A DNA stretch of 64,000 nucleotides from assembly GCA_963920575.1 (NCBI GenBank), contig OY986972.1:24538672-24602671 (forward strand), read 5' to 3'. Both the position numbers and the translations under genes were made by a program. Shown here piece by piece: positions 43,860 through 54,501 of this stretch. Position 1 is the first letter of the stretch. Every line of letters begins with the position of its first letter. The notes below the pieces were generated by a model. The model had not been told where the DNA came from. It searched no databases and saw only the letters and a program-made list of their open reading frames with translations. The stretch comes from Narthecium ossifragum (taxonomy: Eukaryota > Streptophyta > Magnoliopsida > Dioscoreales > Nartheciaceae).

Positions 43860-45153
43860 TGTCGCGCCCCGACCCGCAGAGCGCACCCGGGCCGGGGACC
43901 GCGAGGGGAAGACACCTACAACTACTAGCCTCGACTGGCGGAAACAGCCGAGACAAAGGCCCAGCTGGCGGAAACAGCTGGACACCACAGAGAAAGAGCG
44001 AAAGCAGGAAACAAAAGCTAACAACATCTATTACAAACACATAATAGAGTTACAACAAAAGAAACCTAGATACAACAGATCTAGAACAAGGGGGGGTAAA
44101 CAGTCCCCACAAACAGAAAGCAAGCCACACTGCCCACCGGGGTCTCCACGAAGGCGCAGACAAAGCCATCCTGACCCTCAGACATGGTCAGGAGCCGGCG
44201 CGCTGCCATTGGACGACCGACGGGGCAACGGTTGGGAGAACCGGTCACCAGCACCTGCAACAAACACAGTCCAGGTAGGCATGAGCAACAGCTCAGCAGG
44301 GTCCCACTCCACAACCTCCACAAGAAAGACAAACCCAAAGACCAACCCTGAAGCCAAGTGCTGAGGCTTGCCAAGGATCCCATAAATCCTATCGATAACC
44401 CGAAGGGTCCCTGTCCCGAGTACGTCTCCGACTGCCACTGTCTAGGGATGGACAAACTCCGACTGTCCCTGACACAGGGTGGACATGACGCTACTGGTAG
44501 GACACCCTTCCCCAAGCGGGACCTCCACACTTGGCGGAACGACCGAGGTTACGACAACCACCTCCCAGCACTCCAAGCCACAGAGCCACGATCCCTGACT
44601 CCAGACCAGGCACTAAGTCTAAGGACTGCCAAGGTTCCATAACCCTATCGATGCCCCAAGGGCTCCCGACATGAACCTTGCTCATCACCCTAAGCACCCA
44701 ACAGGGGAAAAGGTTCCATGTGGGATCACCCTCTGCACCAACAGAGGGACGGAACCGTGCAGGACACCTCCAATTAGCACCTGGGTACGGAGTACAAGGG
44801 GGAAACACCCACCCAAACTAGCCTAACATGTCTAATGCACAGTTAAGCAAAACAGGGCAGATAGATATAAAGCTGTAAACAAGCAACACGGCAAGGACAC
44901 ACCTTCGGCCCATTTATACTAAACACTCCCGAGGGTCATGACTCCCTCGGTTCACCACAAAGCGGTAAGGGCATACCGTCAGCCCATTTATTCTACACAC
45001 CTGAGAGGCATCACCCTCCCAGTTCAACCACAAAGCGATAAACATTCATGCATAAATCATTACAGGATAAACCCCGAGGGTAAAACCGTAAAAAGTCGCT
45101 TGCATGCGAAGCCCCGCGGGCAAAACTCTTGAAAACCCTCTCTGCTACTGAAG

Positions 45154-45457
45154 GATCGATCCTCACCAAGGGAAGGATCGATCATCCAAGCAACAGTGAG
45201 CTTCCTCGCTGTCGAGCCAAAGAAGATCGATCATTCCTCCCAGGGAGATCGATCTCTTTGGTGACAGAGGGCACCCTTCCAGTCGCACCAGGGAAGATCG
45301 ATCCTTCCTCCCAGAAAGATCGATCATTCTCGGGACGAAGGGTAACCAAGCTTACCCAGGCCCCATGATCGATCTCCTCCCATAAGAAGATCGATCATGT
45401 GCTGGGCGCAGCAAGCCCACACCAGAGGACCGATCCTTCCTCCCAGAAGGATCGATC
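45154..45457. repeat. array of five GATCGATC dyads, 71-bp period
   Basis: GATCGATC (one copy GACCGATC) starts at 45154/45176, 45225/45247, 45296/45318, 45367/45389 and 45428/45450. Within each pair the starts are 22 bp apart. Pairs recur every 71, 71, 71 and 61 bp. The 14-bp spacers are often partly self-complementary (for example CTTCCTCCCAGAAA). Confidence 0.95.
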
Positions 45458-46015
45458 ACCCAAAGATGGGTTCCGGCGTGCTTCCGGCCGGAGAACCGCC
45501 GGAAAACACAACCAAACCCCACCAAACTTGGTGGGTTGGTAGATCTGAGTACAACGAGGCTACTCAAGGCCTCAAAACCGGGAAAGAACAACTCCACAAG
45601 GAGATCTAAGCAAAACAAAACCCGGATACAAAACCCTCAAACAGCCGGAGTTTAGAAGAAGAACCCTACCTCCTCAGAGCAGCTTCGATCCACGAAGACT
45701 AGCCACGGATCTTCCTCGCCTCGCTACGAACCCAACGAGCCTTCAAGCTCCAGGAGAGGTGGCCGGAGGAGGAAGAACGGAGTAGAGAAAGGAGCGGTCG
45801 GAACAGGGGAAGAAGCAGAGCATTCGCGGGAAAGAAGAAGAAGAGGGGAAGGAAGGAGGGGGAGGGGAAGGGGGTAAGGCCGGGGAAAGCCGGAGAAACC
45901 GCGGGAAAGGCAAAGGAGGGGAGCAAAAGTCTCCCCTCCCCTGACAGGGGAAGCGACGGCCACCGCGGTGGCCGTCCTTCGAAAGCCACCGACAAAGACT
46001 TCCAGGCACACGTAG

Positions 46016-46087
46016 GATCGATCATCCTTGCATGCATGATCGATCCTGCTAGCAACAGGATCGATCTTCACCCCAAGGTGATCGATC
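46016..46087. repeat. second GATCGATC ladder in the same LTR
   Basis: Four copies start at 46016, 46038, 46059 and 46080, so steps are 22, 21 and 21 bp without the longer gaps seen in the first array. Confidence 0.9.
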
Positions 46088-47030
46088 TTCTGTGCACTGA
46101 AAGGCAAACTTGGGCTGGGACTCGGGCCCAAGCCCAGAACCCCCAACCTCGGGTCCACCTAACCTTTCTAACAAACACAACCATCAAGCAAGGCCTGTGT
46201 GTGCACAGCCAGTGTGAAAACGACCGCCAAGGCGCAATTTCCCAAATTGCCCTTGGGGTAAACAACAAGCCGAAGGGATGGAGGGACGGGTCCTCACACA
46301 TATAGTTGGATCGCTATGGCAGAAATTAAAGCAACAAGCAATGATCCTTCCAACAATGAGATCATCCATTAAAGGCGTGTTTGGCGAAGGCGTGTTTGGC
46401 GATCGTCGGAATCCGGAATCCATGGGAAGGAGTCAACTGCAATTAAAACATGGGGGAAGGGGCGTCAGCACCATAAACTAGACTTATCCCGTTAAAAAAA
46501 CACTAAGCATAAGATTTGGGGCCTTAACACCATCTACCACTTCAAAAGACACCTATGCCCCCCTCCTACAACAACCTCAAAAAACATACGCTCTCCTCTT
46601 CCTCCTCTTCCTCTCTTCTCGCCTCCTCACTGTCACCCATCCGCCTCCTCTAGCTCCTTCACCTCCCGTCTCCTTCAAACCCCCATGAACGCCCTCCTTT
46701 TGCTCCTCAACCTCTCCTTCAAACGCCATGAACGTGCCTTAGAAGCTCCAAACGCTAGGCCATGTCAATGGATTCGCATCATCCCAAGAAGAATGGTTGT
46801 GATGGTTGCGGTGAGGAGAAGGGCACAACAGTCAAGAAGATGTGACCGTCGCCAACTATCACCGTAGATCGTCGCGGAGTTCTCCCACCAAGCCCCCGGC
46901 GTTGCCCGGATCAACAACGACAACTTCGGGCTCTGCCCTACCTCTATTCTTGCTGCCCCTTCTCCCCTGTCAACGAGGTCCCTCTGTTCTTGCTGCCCCT
47001 TCTCCCCTGTCAACGAGTTCCCTCTATTTT

Positions 47031-48196
47031 GGCTAAATTTTCATTTAGTACCCTGTAGTTTGACGCATATTTTTATGTGATCCTTATATTTCAAAAAGTT
47101 GTAATACATACCCTCAAATTTAATAATCGCTCTTATGTGGTCCTTCCGTCCACTCGCCGTCGAGTTTTTAACGGCAAAACGGGTCACGTCAGGTTTCTCA
47201 TTTATTTTAACATTTTTTAATTTAATGTTTAACTTATTTTAACATTTTTTTAATTTTTTAACTTATAAAATATGTTATAAGTCAGCTGCATCTCTCTCTC
47301 CACCTCCTCGCCGGCAAGCTGGACCCGTCCCTGTCTCCGGCCGTCTTCGTCGATCGCAAGCTCGACGATCGGGCTGCCGAGGTCGTCGAGGTCCTAGACT
47401 CACGGTCGAGCCGCCGTCGAGGATCCGATTGGGTGTGGGGAGGGGGTTTGGGAAGAAGGAGAGGAGGTGGAGAGAGGATCCGATTGCTCGACGTAGCCGG
47501 AGAGAGATCTGGCGGAGCAGGGGAGAGGGTTGGGGAAGAAGGAGAGGAGGTGGGGAGAGAGATCCGGCGGAGCAGGCGGAGGCGAGCACTGAACATGGGG
47601 AGAGAGATCCGGCGGAGCAGGGGAGAGGGTTGGGGAAGAAGGAGAGGGTGGGGAGAGAGATCCGGCGGAGCAGGGGAGGGGGTTGGGAGGGGAGAGGGTT
47701 GGGGAAGAAGGAGAGGAGGTGGGGAGAGAGATCCGGCGGGTTGGGGAAGAAGGAGAGGAGGTGGGGAGAGAGATCCGGCGGAGCAGGGGAGAGGGTTGGA
47801 GAAGAAGGAGAGGGTGGGGAGAGAGATCCGGCGGAGCAGGGGAGAGGGTTGGGGAAGAAGGAGATGAGGTGGGGGGAGAGAGATGTAGCGGAGCAGCCGA
47901 AGGACGGTGAGCAGGGGATCCGATCGGGTGTGGGTAGGGGGTTGGGGAAGAAGGAGATGAGGTGGAGAGAGAGAAAGCTGAAATAAGTTAAAATAAGTTA
48001 AAAATAAGTTATTAAATTAAAAAATGTTAAAATAAGTTAAAAATCTGATTTGCCGTTAAAAACTCGACGGCGAGTGGACGGAAGGACCACATAAGAGCGA
48101 TTATTAAATTTGAGGGTCAGTATTACAACTTTTTGAAATATAAGGACCACATAAAAATATGCGTCAAACTATAGGGTATTAATTGAAAATTTAGCC
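47031..48196. mobile_element. Mutator-like element, 1166 bp
   Basis: The ends GGCTAAATTT and AAATTTAGCC are exact complements, and the inverted repeats extend over 150 bp (GTAGTTTGACGCATATTTTT; CTCGACGGCGAGTGGACGGA, and so on). The perfect 9-bp duplication CTCTATTTT lies at 47022-47030 and 48197-48205. Joining the flanks restores a repeat unit (TGCTGCCCCTTCTCC...TGTCAA) already present just upstream. The interior is a GC-rich minisatellite. Confidence 0.92.
47500..47960. repeat. minisatellite in the Mutator-like element
   Basis: Units containing GAGAGAGATCCGGCGGAGCA and GGGGAGAGGGTTGGGGAAGA, repeated at least six times with variable spacing. All frames stay open, so long reading frames here are not evidence of a gene. 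Confidence 0.85.
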
Positions 48197-48224
48197 CTCT
48201 ATTTTTGCTGCCCCTTCTCCTCTG

Positions 48225-49195
48225 TCAAGAGAAAAGATAATTTTGAAAAGAGAACTTAGAAGAGAAAAAAGAGAAAAGGGAACTAAGAAAAAGAGAAGAG
48301 AGAAGAGTGTAGAGAGAAAAGAGAATTTTGAAAAGATAACATTGAAAAGAGAAAAGAAAAAAGATAAACTAAGAAAAAGAGAAGAGAGAAGAGTATAGAG
48401 AGAAAAGAGAACTAAGAAAAGAGCAGAGAGAAGAGAGTAGAGAGAAAAGAGAATTTTGAAAAGAAAACTAAGAAAAGAGAAGAGAGAAGAGAGTAAAGAG
48501 AAAAGAGATTTTTGAAAAGAGAACATAGAAGAGAGAAAAGAGAAAAGAGAACTAAGAAAAGAAAAGAGAGAAGAAAGTAGAGAGAAAAGAGAATTTTGAA
48601 AAGAGAACATAGAAAAGAGAACTAAGAAAAGAGCAGAGAGATGAGAGTAGAGAGAAAAGAGAAAAGAGAACATAGAAGAGATAAAAGAGAAAATAGAACT
48701 AAGAAAAGAGAAGAGAGTAGAGAGTAGAGAGAAAAAAGAATTTTGAAAAGAGAACTAAGAAAAGAGCAGAGAGAAGAGAGTAGAGAGAAAAGAGAAAAGA
48801 GAATTTTGAAAGGAGAACATAGAAGAGAGAAAAGAGAAAAGAGAATTTTGAAAAGAGAAGAGAGTAGAGAGAAAAGAGAAGAGAGAATTTTGAAAAGAGA
48901 ACTAAGAAAAGAGAATAGAGAAGAGAGTAGAGAGAAAAGAGAAAAGAGAATTTTGAAAAGAGAACATAGAAGAGAGAAAAGGGAAAAGAGAAAAGAGAAC
49001 TAAGAAAAGAAAAGAGAGAAGACAGTAGAGAGAAAAGAGAATTTTGAAAAGAGAATTTTGCAAAGAGAATTTTGCAAAGAGAACTAAGAAAAGAGCATAG
49101 AGAAGAGAGTAAAAAGAAAAGAGAAAAGAGAATTTTGAAAAGAGAATAGAGAAGAGAGTAGAGAGAAAAGAGTAGAGAGAAAAGAGAAGAGAGAA
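48225..49195. repeat. purine-only satellite, about 1 kb
   Basis: The plus strand is nearly all A and G, built from words such as AGAGAAAAGAGAATTTTGAA and GAACTAAGAAAAGAG in units of about 40-60 bp. It is strongly strand-asymmetric. Confidence 0.9.
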
Positions 49196-49460
49196 TTTTC
49201 CGTTTTCACTTTTCACTTTTCTATGTTCTCTTACTCTTTCCTCTTTTCTCTCTTCTCTTTAAGCCTTTGCATTGTTTCACCCTGTCAACACATCCACCAC
49301 CCAGCTTCAATCACATAGACCATAAATCCCTTCACATACCTCTCATGAGAAATGATTGGTGTGTCCTCTCTTGATCAGAGAAATGGTCTTAGCTTCACAT
49401 TCCATGTTCTTCACAGTCCCTGTTCTTTCTCATGCTCATATCCATCCCTTCACATACCTC

Positions 49461-49680
49461 TTATATCCATGCCCAAATTTGCTGGATGAAGCCGTTCATG
49501 GGGACGGGGTATGTGGATGTGTTTGCGAAGCCGAATATCTGAAAGGAGTGGCCGGGGTCGGAGTAGACATAGGAAGCGTCGTCCATCACGAAGACCTCCA
49601 ACGATGACGGATCGGAGGCGTTGTCGTGCTGTGATGACGGATCGGAGGCGGCACACTTCTTGATCACGGTGGTGGAGACG
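49461..49680 (-). pseudogene. fragment of a non-specific phospholipase C (NPC) gene
   Basis: The minus strand reads VFVMDDASYVYSDPGHSFQ, then IFGFANTSTYP, then VPMNGFIQQ. The order DPGHSFQ...IFG...PMNGF(V/I)QQ is characteristic of plant non-specific phospholipases C, which cleave membrane phospholipids to diacylglycerol. Only this piece is recognisable, it has lost the residues normally between DPGHSFQ and IFG, and it sits inside a Mutator-like unit. It is most simply a captured exon fragment. Confidence 0.65.
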
Positions 49681-50059
49681 AAGGGCGACGCCGCCCATGC
49701 CCATCTCGATTTGGTCGGACATCGTGTTGACCCGCCTGTCGCCGTCGACGGCGGGGTGTACTGACTTCTCGATGGTGGCTAGCCGAGCGGCGGGGGAGAG
49801 GGTGCTGGGGGAGAGGAGGGTGAGAGGGAGGGGGATGATGGAGGAAGATGACAGTAAGAGAAAGGGAAGAGGGACGGGGAGAGGGAGAGGGATGATGGAG
49901 TTATAGTTGGGATTAGGATTTGGGTTATCATAGGGGTAAAAAGGTCATCAAAATTATATAACCAATCATAACTATCTATAACTGATGTAAAATGGTGTTA
50001 AGACCTTAAATCTAATGATAGGGGTGTACCCATCAACAAGTTTCACAAATTTGATGTAA

Positions 50060-50361
50060 ACACCAGTTATCTGTTAAAATAACAATCTTTTTATAAATTC
50101 CTCATGCTTTCCGTTCCTCTGGCCCACTTTGAACGGAACACGTCTAAAAGGGCCGAAAGCCCAAGAAATTTGGACTCCCGTTATACATTCCCCGAGGTCC
50201 AGGCTTTCCTTAACATGCACCTCTACGTGGACCATTGATCCTAATCTAGAGATCGTTTTCTAGAAACGCAAACAATGAAAGGATCACCCATGATAGTCTG
50301 TACCTTAGGATGCTATACAGCAAAAAGAGAAACGACGATGTGAACAGGGATCCAGCCTTGA
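50060..50361. repeat. inverted copy of 36950-37245
   Basis: Reverse complement of the segment upstream of the ENT gene, ending at CAAGGCTGGATCCCTG. See the partner entry. Confidence 0.85.
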
Positions 50362-50579
50362 GCCGTTCTAAACAAGAAGTGATCGGTACATGTCAGGTAA
50401 TCATGTGCATAATATATGACCACTTTTAACGCTCCAGATTCACCCATATTCACTGGCCCCAATCACATAAATTAATAATATATGACCATGTAAGCCATGT
50501 GTATTGTACATGACTGAAAAGCCATGTACACAAATCTTTTTACATTTTAAAGTTATTTCCCCATTTTAAGATGGATAAT

Positions 50580-50617
50580 GTTTTGTGTACATGGTTGCGG
50601 AGCCATGTACACAAAAC
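50580..50617. other. perfect 15-bp hairpin
   Basis: GTTTTGTGTACATGG and CCATGTACACAAAAC are exact complements separated by an 8-base loop. A further half copy (GCCATGTACACAAA) lies at about 50521-50534. It lies just past the recognisable part of the GT47 pseudogene; no function is evident. Confidence 0.8.
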
Positions 50618-50639
50618 ATGCTGACGTGGGCATGTTTTA

Positions 50640-50789
50640 AATGCATATACCTCCTCTCCCACAGGGTGAACGAGTCGTCCGAGAAGAACACCGGCATGCA
50701 GCCCATCAAGACTGAGTCGAAGGTGGACCGTCGGGTGAACTGGCGGCCGACGGTTGCATGCAGAACTCGACGATGAGCATGACCCTGAG
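50640..50789 (-). pseudogene. MUR3-like (GT47) pseudogene, downstream part
   Basis: The minus strand reads GRQFTRRSTFDSVLMGCMPV, then FFSDDSFTLWERRYMHL. It matches the exostosin-domain block (TRRSxFDSxLxGCxPVFF) of plant xyloglucan galactosyltransferases. It continues the gene whose upstream part is at 55778-56565; the LTR at 50790-55772 separates the two. Confidence 0.75.
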
Positions 50790-52881
50790 TGTCGCGCCCC
50801 GACCCGCGAAAGCCCAACCGGGCCGGGCGACGCGAACCGGAACCTAACCAACGCGGAAAAAGAACGACGAGGGTTCCCTCTAACCTATTGGTCTCCCTAG
50901 CAATTCACCAAAACACCTTCAAGAAAAACAATATTATATTCAAGCCTCGAACCACAGATTTAAAACTCAAAAAGATGTAATATACATAACCTCGGAGAGG
51001 GGTAGTTCAAAGTACAACATTACTCCCGTAGGAGACTAACTAACATAGGGTAAAAGCAGTAAACGATCACCACCTCTCAAAGTACACCAGGCGCCGCCGC
51101 ACCGCCGACCAATTGCTCGGTAGGGGCCACAGAGGAAGAACTGACGCATGCACCTGCAAAACGCAGCCCGGGTAGGTGTGAGCACTAAGCTCAGTAGGGA
51201 TCTACACTACGCCACACAGAAGGAAGAGGAAAACACAACAGTGTCGCCCTCAAGCCAGACTCGAGTGAGCTACAATGGTCCCATTACCATTCACCGGTGA
51301 TCTCTAGGCATATCCAACCATGTTCACCCCAACGGACTGGGCCCATCCTGGATACGCCTAGTGTCGCAGGGTTCCAGCTGTGGTCACCCAAATCGCCATG
51401 GGCCCACACTGATGCCCCTACTGGCAGGAACGAACACTGCCCAAAGAATAAGACCCGTCACCGGTGGCATCCTCAACACCTGACTTGAGGCCGACACGAC
51501 CTCTACAATCATCAAGCAATAAGTGTACCAGTCATCTAAGCCTATCATCGAATCAACTGGACACCACAATTCAACCGGGTCCTAACAGCTCAACCCCGGT
51601 CCTAAGGCTAAGTCCGAGCTTCCAGCCTCGGGACGGCGACCCAAGGATCACCCACGCCCTAACCAATGCAACTAATGCACACAACAACAATGCATGCTAT
51701 GACATACACAGATAATAGGAAAGGCATGCAACAGTATGTCAAGCATCATATAAGTCTACTGGATCGCTGCAGCGGTACCACCAACCGCTGCCAGCCGATC
51801 CGCAGCGGGTCCCGGCATTACGACGGTATCGCGACCGTCAACCGCGGACTCCTGCAACGGGAAGCAACCCCAAAAACGATGATGAACAAAACACAATATA
51901 ATATTATATTCCGAAATATAATATTATATTCAAAAACACCCAAAGCCTCTACTTAGGGGCTAATTGATCCCGTCGATCCGACGCCCAAACGACGTCGGAT
52001 TCAAGATCCAACTTAGCCACCAGTAGGTGTATAAACCAGTATCATCATATCCAAAAATCATAATCATCCAACGGTTGGATTAACGGGAAAACGCTAATCA
52101 AAATCGCTAATCACACTAATTTACCCATTCATTGCTGCAACGCAGCCCTCCAGCAAACAATTCATAAGAAATCATACATAAATCGGACAAATATGAAACA
52201 AGATGGAATGGAAAGCTAACGACTAGATCTACAACTCTTATGTTTATGAAAAGCCAAGATTATGTACTCGCCGGCCGAGAAACTCGCCGTAAGCCGGCTG
52301 TTTCTCAAGAACAGCAGAAAACCAGAAATCTGAGACTAATCTTGCATAAAACCTACTCAAAGCTCAACTGATTAACATGAAACTTAAATAAGTGATTCTA
52401 AAAGGCATAAGGAAACCAACAAAGCAAGGATCAACAAGATCCGACGGCTAGATCTCAAGAAAACCCGAAAAGAACATCAGTAGGTATAACCCTACCTAGC
52501 TGCGCTTTCCTCGGCTGATTCCCCGCGATTTGATCGCCAACAAGCTGCCAAATCACACCAGGAGCCTTCCTCTCGTTGTCACTAATCCAACGAGCCAAAG
52601 AACACCCAATTTGATGGCCGGAGGAGGGAGAACGGAGGGAAAGAAGCTCGCCGGCGGTAAAGGGAAGAAACAGAGCACCGCGGGAAAGAGAGAAGGAGGG
52701 AAGAAGAAGAGAAGGAGAAGGGGGAAGAAGAGGGGAAGAAAAGAGGGGAAAGGGGGAAGGGAAAGCCGGGAAAGAGGGGAAAAAGCTGGGGAAAAGGGAG
52801 GGGAAGTCTTCCCTCCCTGACAGGGGAGAGCGACGGCCGACGGCCGTCCTCGCGAAAGAGAAAACCCACCGACTCGAGCAT

Positions 52882-53047
52882 GATCGATCTCCAAGGCATG
52901 TGAGATCGATCTCCTTTGCAATCGAGATCGATCTCCTTTGCAATCGAGATCGATCTCCTTGAAATCCATATCGATCTTCTTTGCAAAAAAGGCCAGATCG
53001 ATCTCCCTAGCCATCCAGATCGATCTCCCTAGCCATCCAGATCGATC
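52882..53047. repeat. GATCGATC ladder at 22-bp steps
   Basis: Copies start at 52882, 52904, 52926, 52948, 52969 (as TATCGATC), 52996, 53018 and 53040. Steps are 22, 22, 22, 21, 27, 22 and 22 bp. Flanking words (CTCCTTTGCAATCGA; CTCCCTAGCCATCCA) show recent tandem duplication. Confidence 0.95.
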
Positions 53048-53614
53048 TCCTTTACTAAGAAAGGCAAACTTGGGCTAAAACACAAGCCCAAGCTCAGATC
53101 TTCCGATCTCGGGTTCGCCTAGCCATTCTAAACAAACACGAACACAGACAAGGCCAGTGTGTGCATACGCGGGTGTGAAACAAACCAACAGGTGTTTGCC
53201 CTACCTGACCGCCCTTTCGCAGACGAGGTGCAGCCGTCCTATCAGGAGTACCTGTCTCAGCACCCGCTTCCACTGACCGTAGCACCACCCGCCTCCAGAG
53301 GTAGCTGTTACCGCTTTGTAGTATCCTGCTAGGCGTTGTTTTTGTTTTCGAGCCCTACCTTAATCGAATCTCGAGGACGAGATTTCTTTTAAGGGTTTTA
53401 GGATGTGAGGACATGCCCCTCTTTTCCCTTTTGGCTTGTGTTGACCCCAAGGGCAATTTGGGAAATTACGCCTTGGCGGTCGTTCCACACTGGGTGTGCA
53501 CACACAGGCCTTGCTTGATGGTTGTGTTTGTTAGAAAGGTTAGGTGGGACCTAGTTTTGGAGTTTTGGGCTTGGGCCCGTTTTCCAGCCCAAGTTTGCAC
53601 TCCTGGGCAGGGGG

Positions 53615-53644
53615 GATCGATCCTTTGGTCGTGGAGGATCGATC
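53615..53644. repeat. single GATCGATC dyad
   Basis: Two copies at 53615 and 53637, 22 bp apart. Confidence 0.9.
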
Positions 53645-54196
53645 CTGCCTGTGTCTGGAAGTCTCTGTCGGTGGCTTTCGAAGGACGGCCACCGCGGTGG
53701 CCGTCGCTTCCCCTGTCAGGGGAGGGAAGACTTTCCCTCCCCTCCCCCAGCTTTTCCCCGCCTCCCCCGGCTTTCCCCCGGCCTTACCCCCTTCTCCTCC
53801 CCCTTCCTTTCTTTCTCTTCTTCCCTCTTCTTCCTCCCGGCTCTGTTTTTCCCCTGTTACGGCTGAGAGCTTCCGCTCGCTGTTCTTCCTCCTCCGGCCA
53901 CCTCTCCTGGAGCTTGAAGGCTCGTTGGGTTCGTGGCAAGGCGAGGAAGGTCCTGGGGTAGGACTTGTGGATCGAAGCTGCGTTGAAGAGGTAGGGATCC
54001 CACTCAAACTCCGGCTAGCTTTGAGGGTTTAAATCCGGGTTTTGTTTTCGTTTAATCTCCTTGTGGAGTTGTTGTTCCCCGTTTTGAGGCCTTGAGTAGC
54101 CTCGTGGTCCTCAGATCTACCAACCCACCAAGTTTGGTGAGGTTTGGTTGTGTATTCCGGCGGTTCTCCGGTCGGAAGCACGCCGGAACCCATCAG

Positions 54197-54501
54197 GATC
54201 GATCCTCCTGGGAGGAAGGATCGGTCCTCTGGTGTTGGCTTGCTGCGCCCAGCACATGATCGATCTTCTTATGGGAGGAGATCGATCATGGGGCCTGGGT
54301 AAGCATGGCTACCCTTCGTCCCGAGAATGATCGATCTTCCTGGGAGGAAGGATCGATCTTCCTTGGTGCGACTGGAAGGGTGCCCTCTGTCACCAAAAAG
54401 ATCGATCTTCCTGGGAGGAAGGATCGATCTTCTTTGGCTCGACAGTGAGGGAAGCTCACTGTTGCTTGGATGATCGATCCTTCCCTTGGTGAGGATCGAT
54501 C
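54197..54501. repeat. array of five GATCGATC dyads
   Basis: Starts at 54197/54219 (second as GATCGGTC), 54258/54280, 54329/54351, 54400/54422 and 54472/54494. All pairs are 22 bp apart and recur every 61, 71, 71 and 72 bp. Spacers such as TTCCTGGGAGGAAG make the 30-bp unit a near-perfect inverted repeat. Confidence 0.95.

Larger units (their letters stand above)
43860..46298 (-). mobile_element. solo LTR of a Ty3/gypsy-type retrotransposon, 2439 bp
   Basis: On the minus strand it begins TGTGAGGACC and ends GGGGCGCGACA, with TG...CA ends. The perfect 5-bp duplication CATAT flanks it (43855-43859 and 46299-46303). A related LTR at 53404-55729 directly follows a typical gypsy polypurine tract, which assigns the family. 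There is no internal region, so it arose by LTR-LTR recombination. It carries tandem repeats, including the GATCGATC dyad array. Confidence 0.9.
46503..50033. mobile_element. large Mutator-like unit with captured sequence
   Basis: The left border (TAAGCATAAGATTTGGGGCC, then TTAACACCAT) and the reverse complement of the right border (CTATCATTAGATTTAAGGTC, then TTAACACCAT) form an imperfect inverted repeat of about 35 bp. Between them are GC-rich tandem repeats, a phospholipase C fragment, a purine-rich satellite and a second Mutator-like element. I could not find a 9-bp duplication, so the limits are approximate. Confidence 0.5.

Noticed and set aside
45154..45457. Regularly spaced short repeats resembling a CRISPR array
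   Set aside because: The repeats are 8 bp, palindromic, in pairs, inside a plant LTR, with no cas genes; the host is a plant.
47429..47986. 185-codon arginine/glutamate-rich open frame
   Set aside because: Produced by the GGAGAGAGATCCGGCGG minisatellite; several frames are open at once.
48191..48673. 160-codon phenylalanine/leucine/serine frame, apparently a membrane protein
   Set aside because: Direct translation of the purine satellite on the other strand; composition artefact.
52455..53014. Serine/proline/phenylalanine-rich frames
   Set aside because: Lie within a gypsy LTR over the GATCGATC ladder and a purine-rich tract; not a gene.
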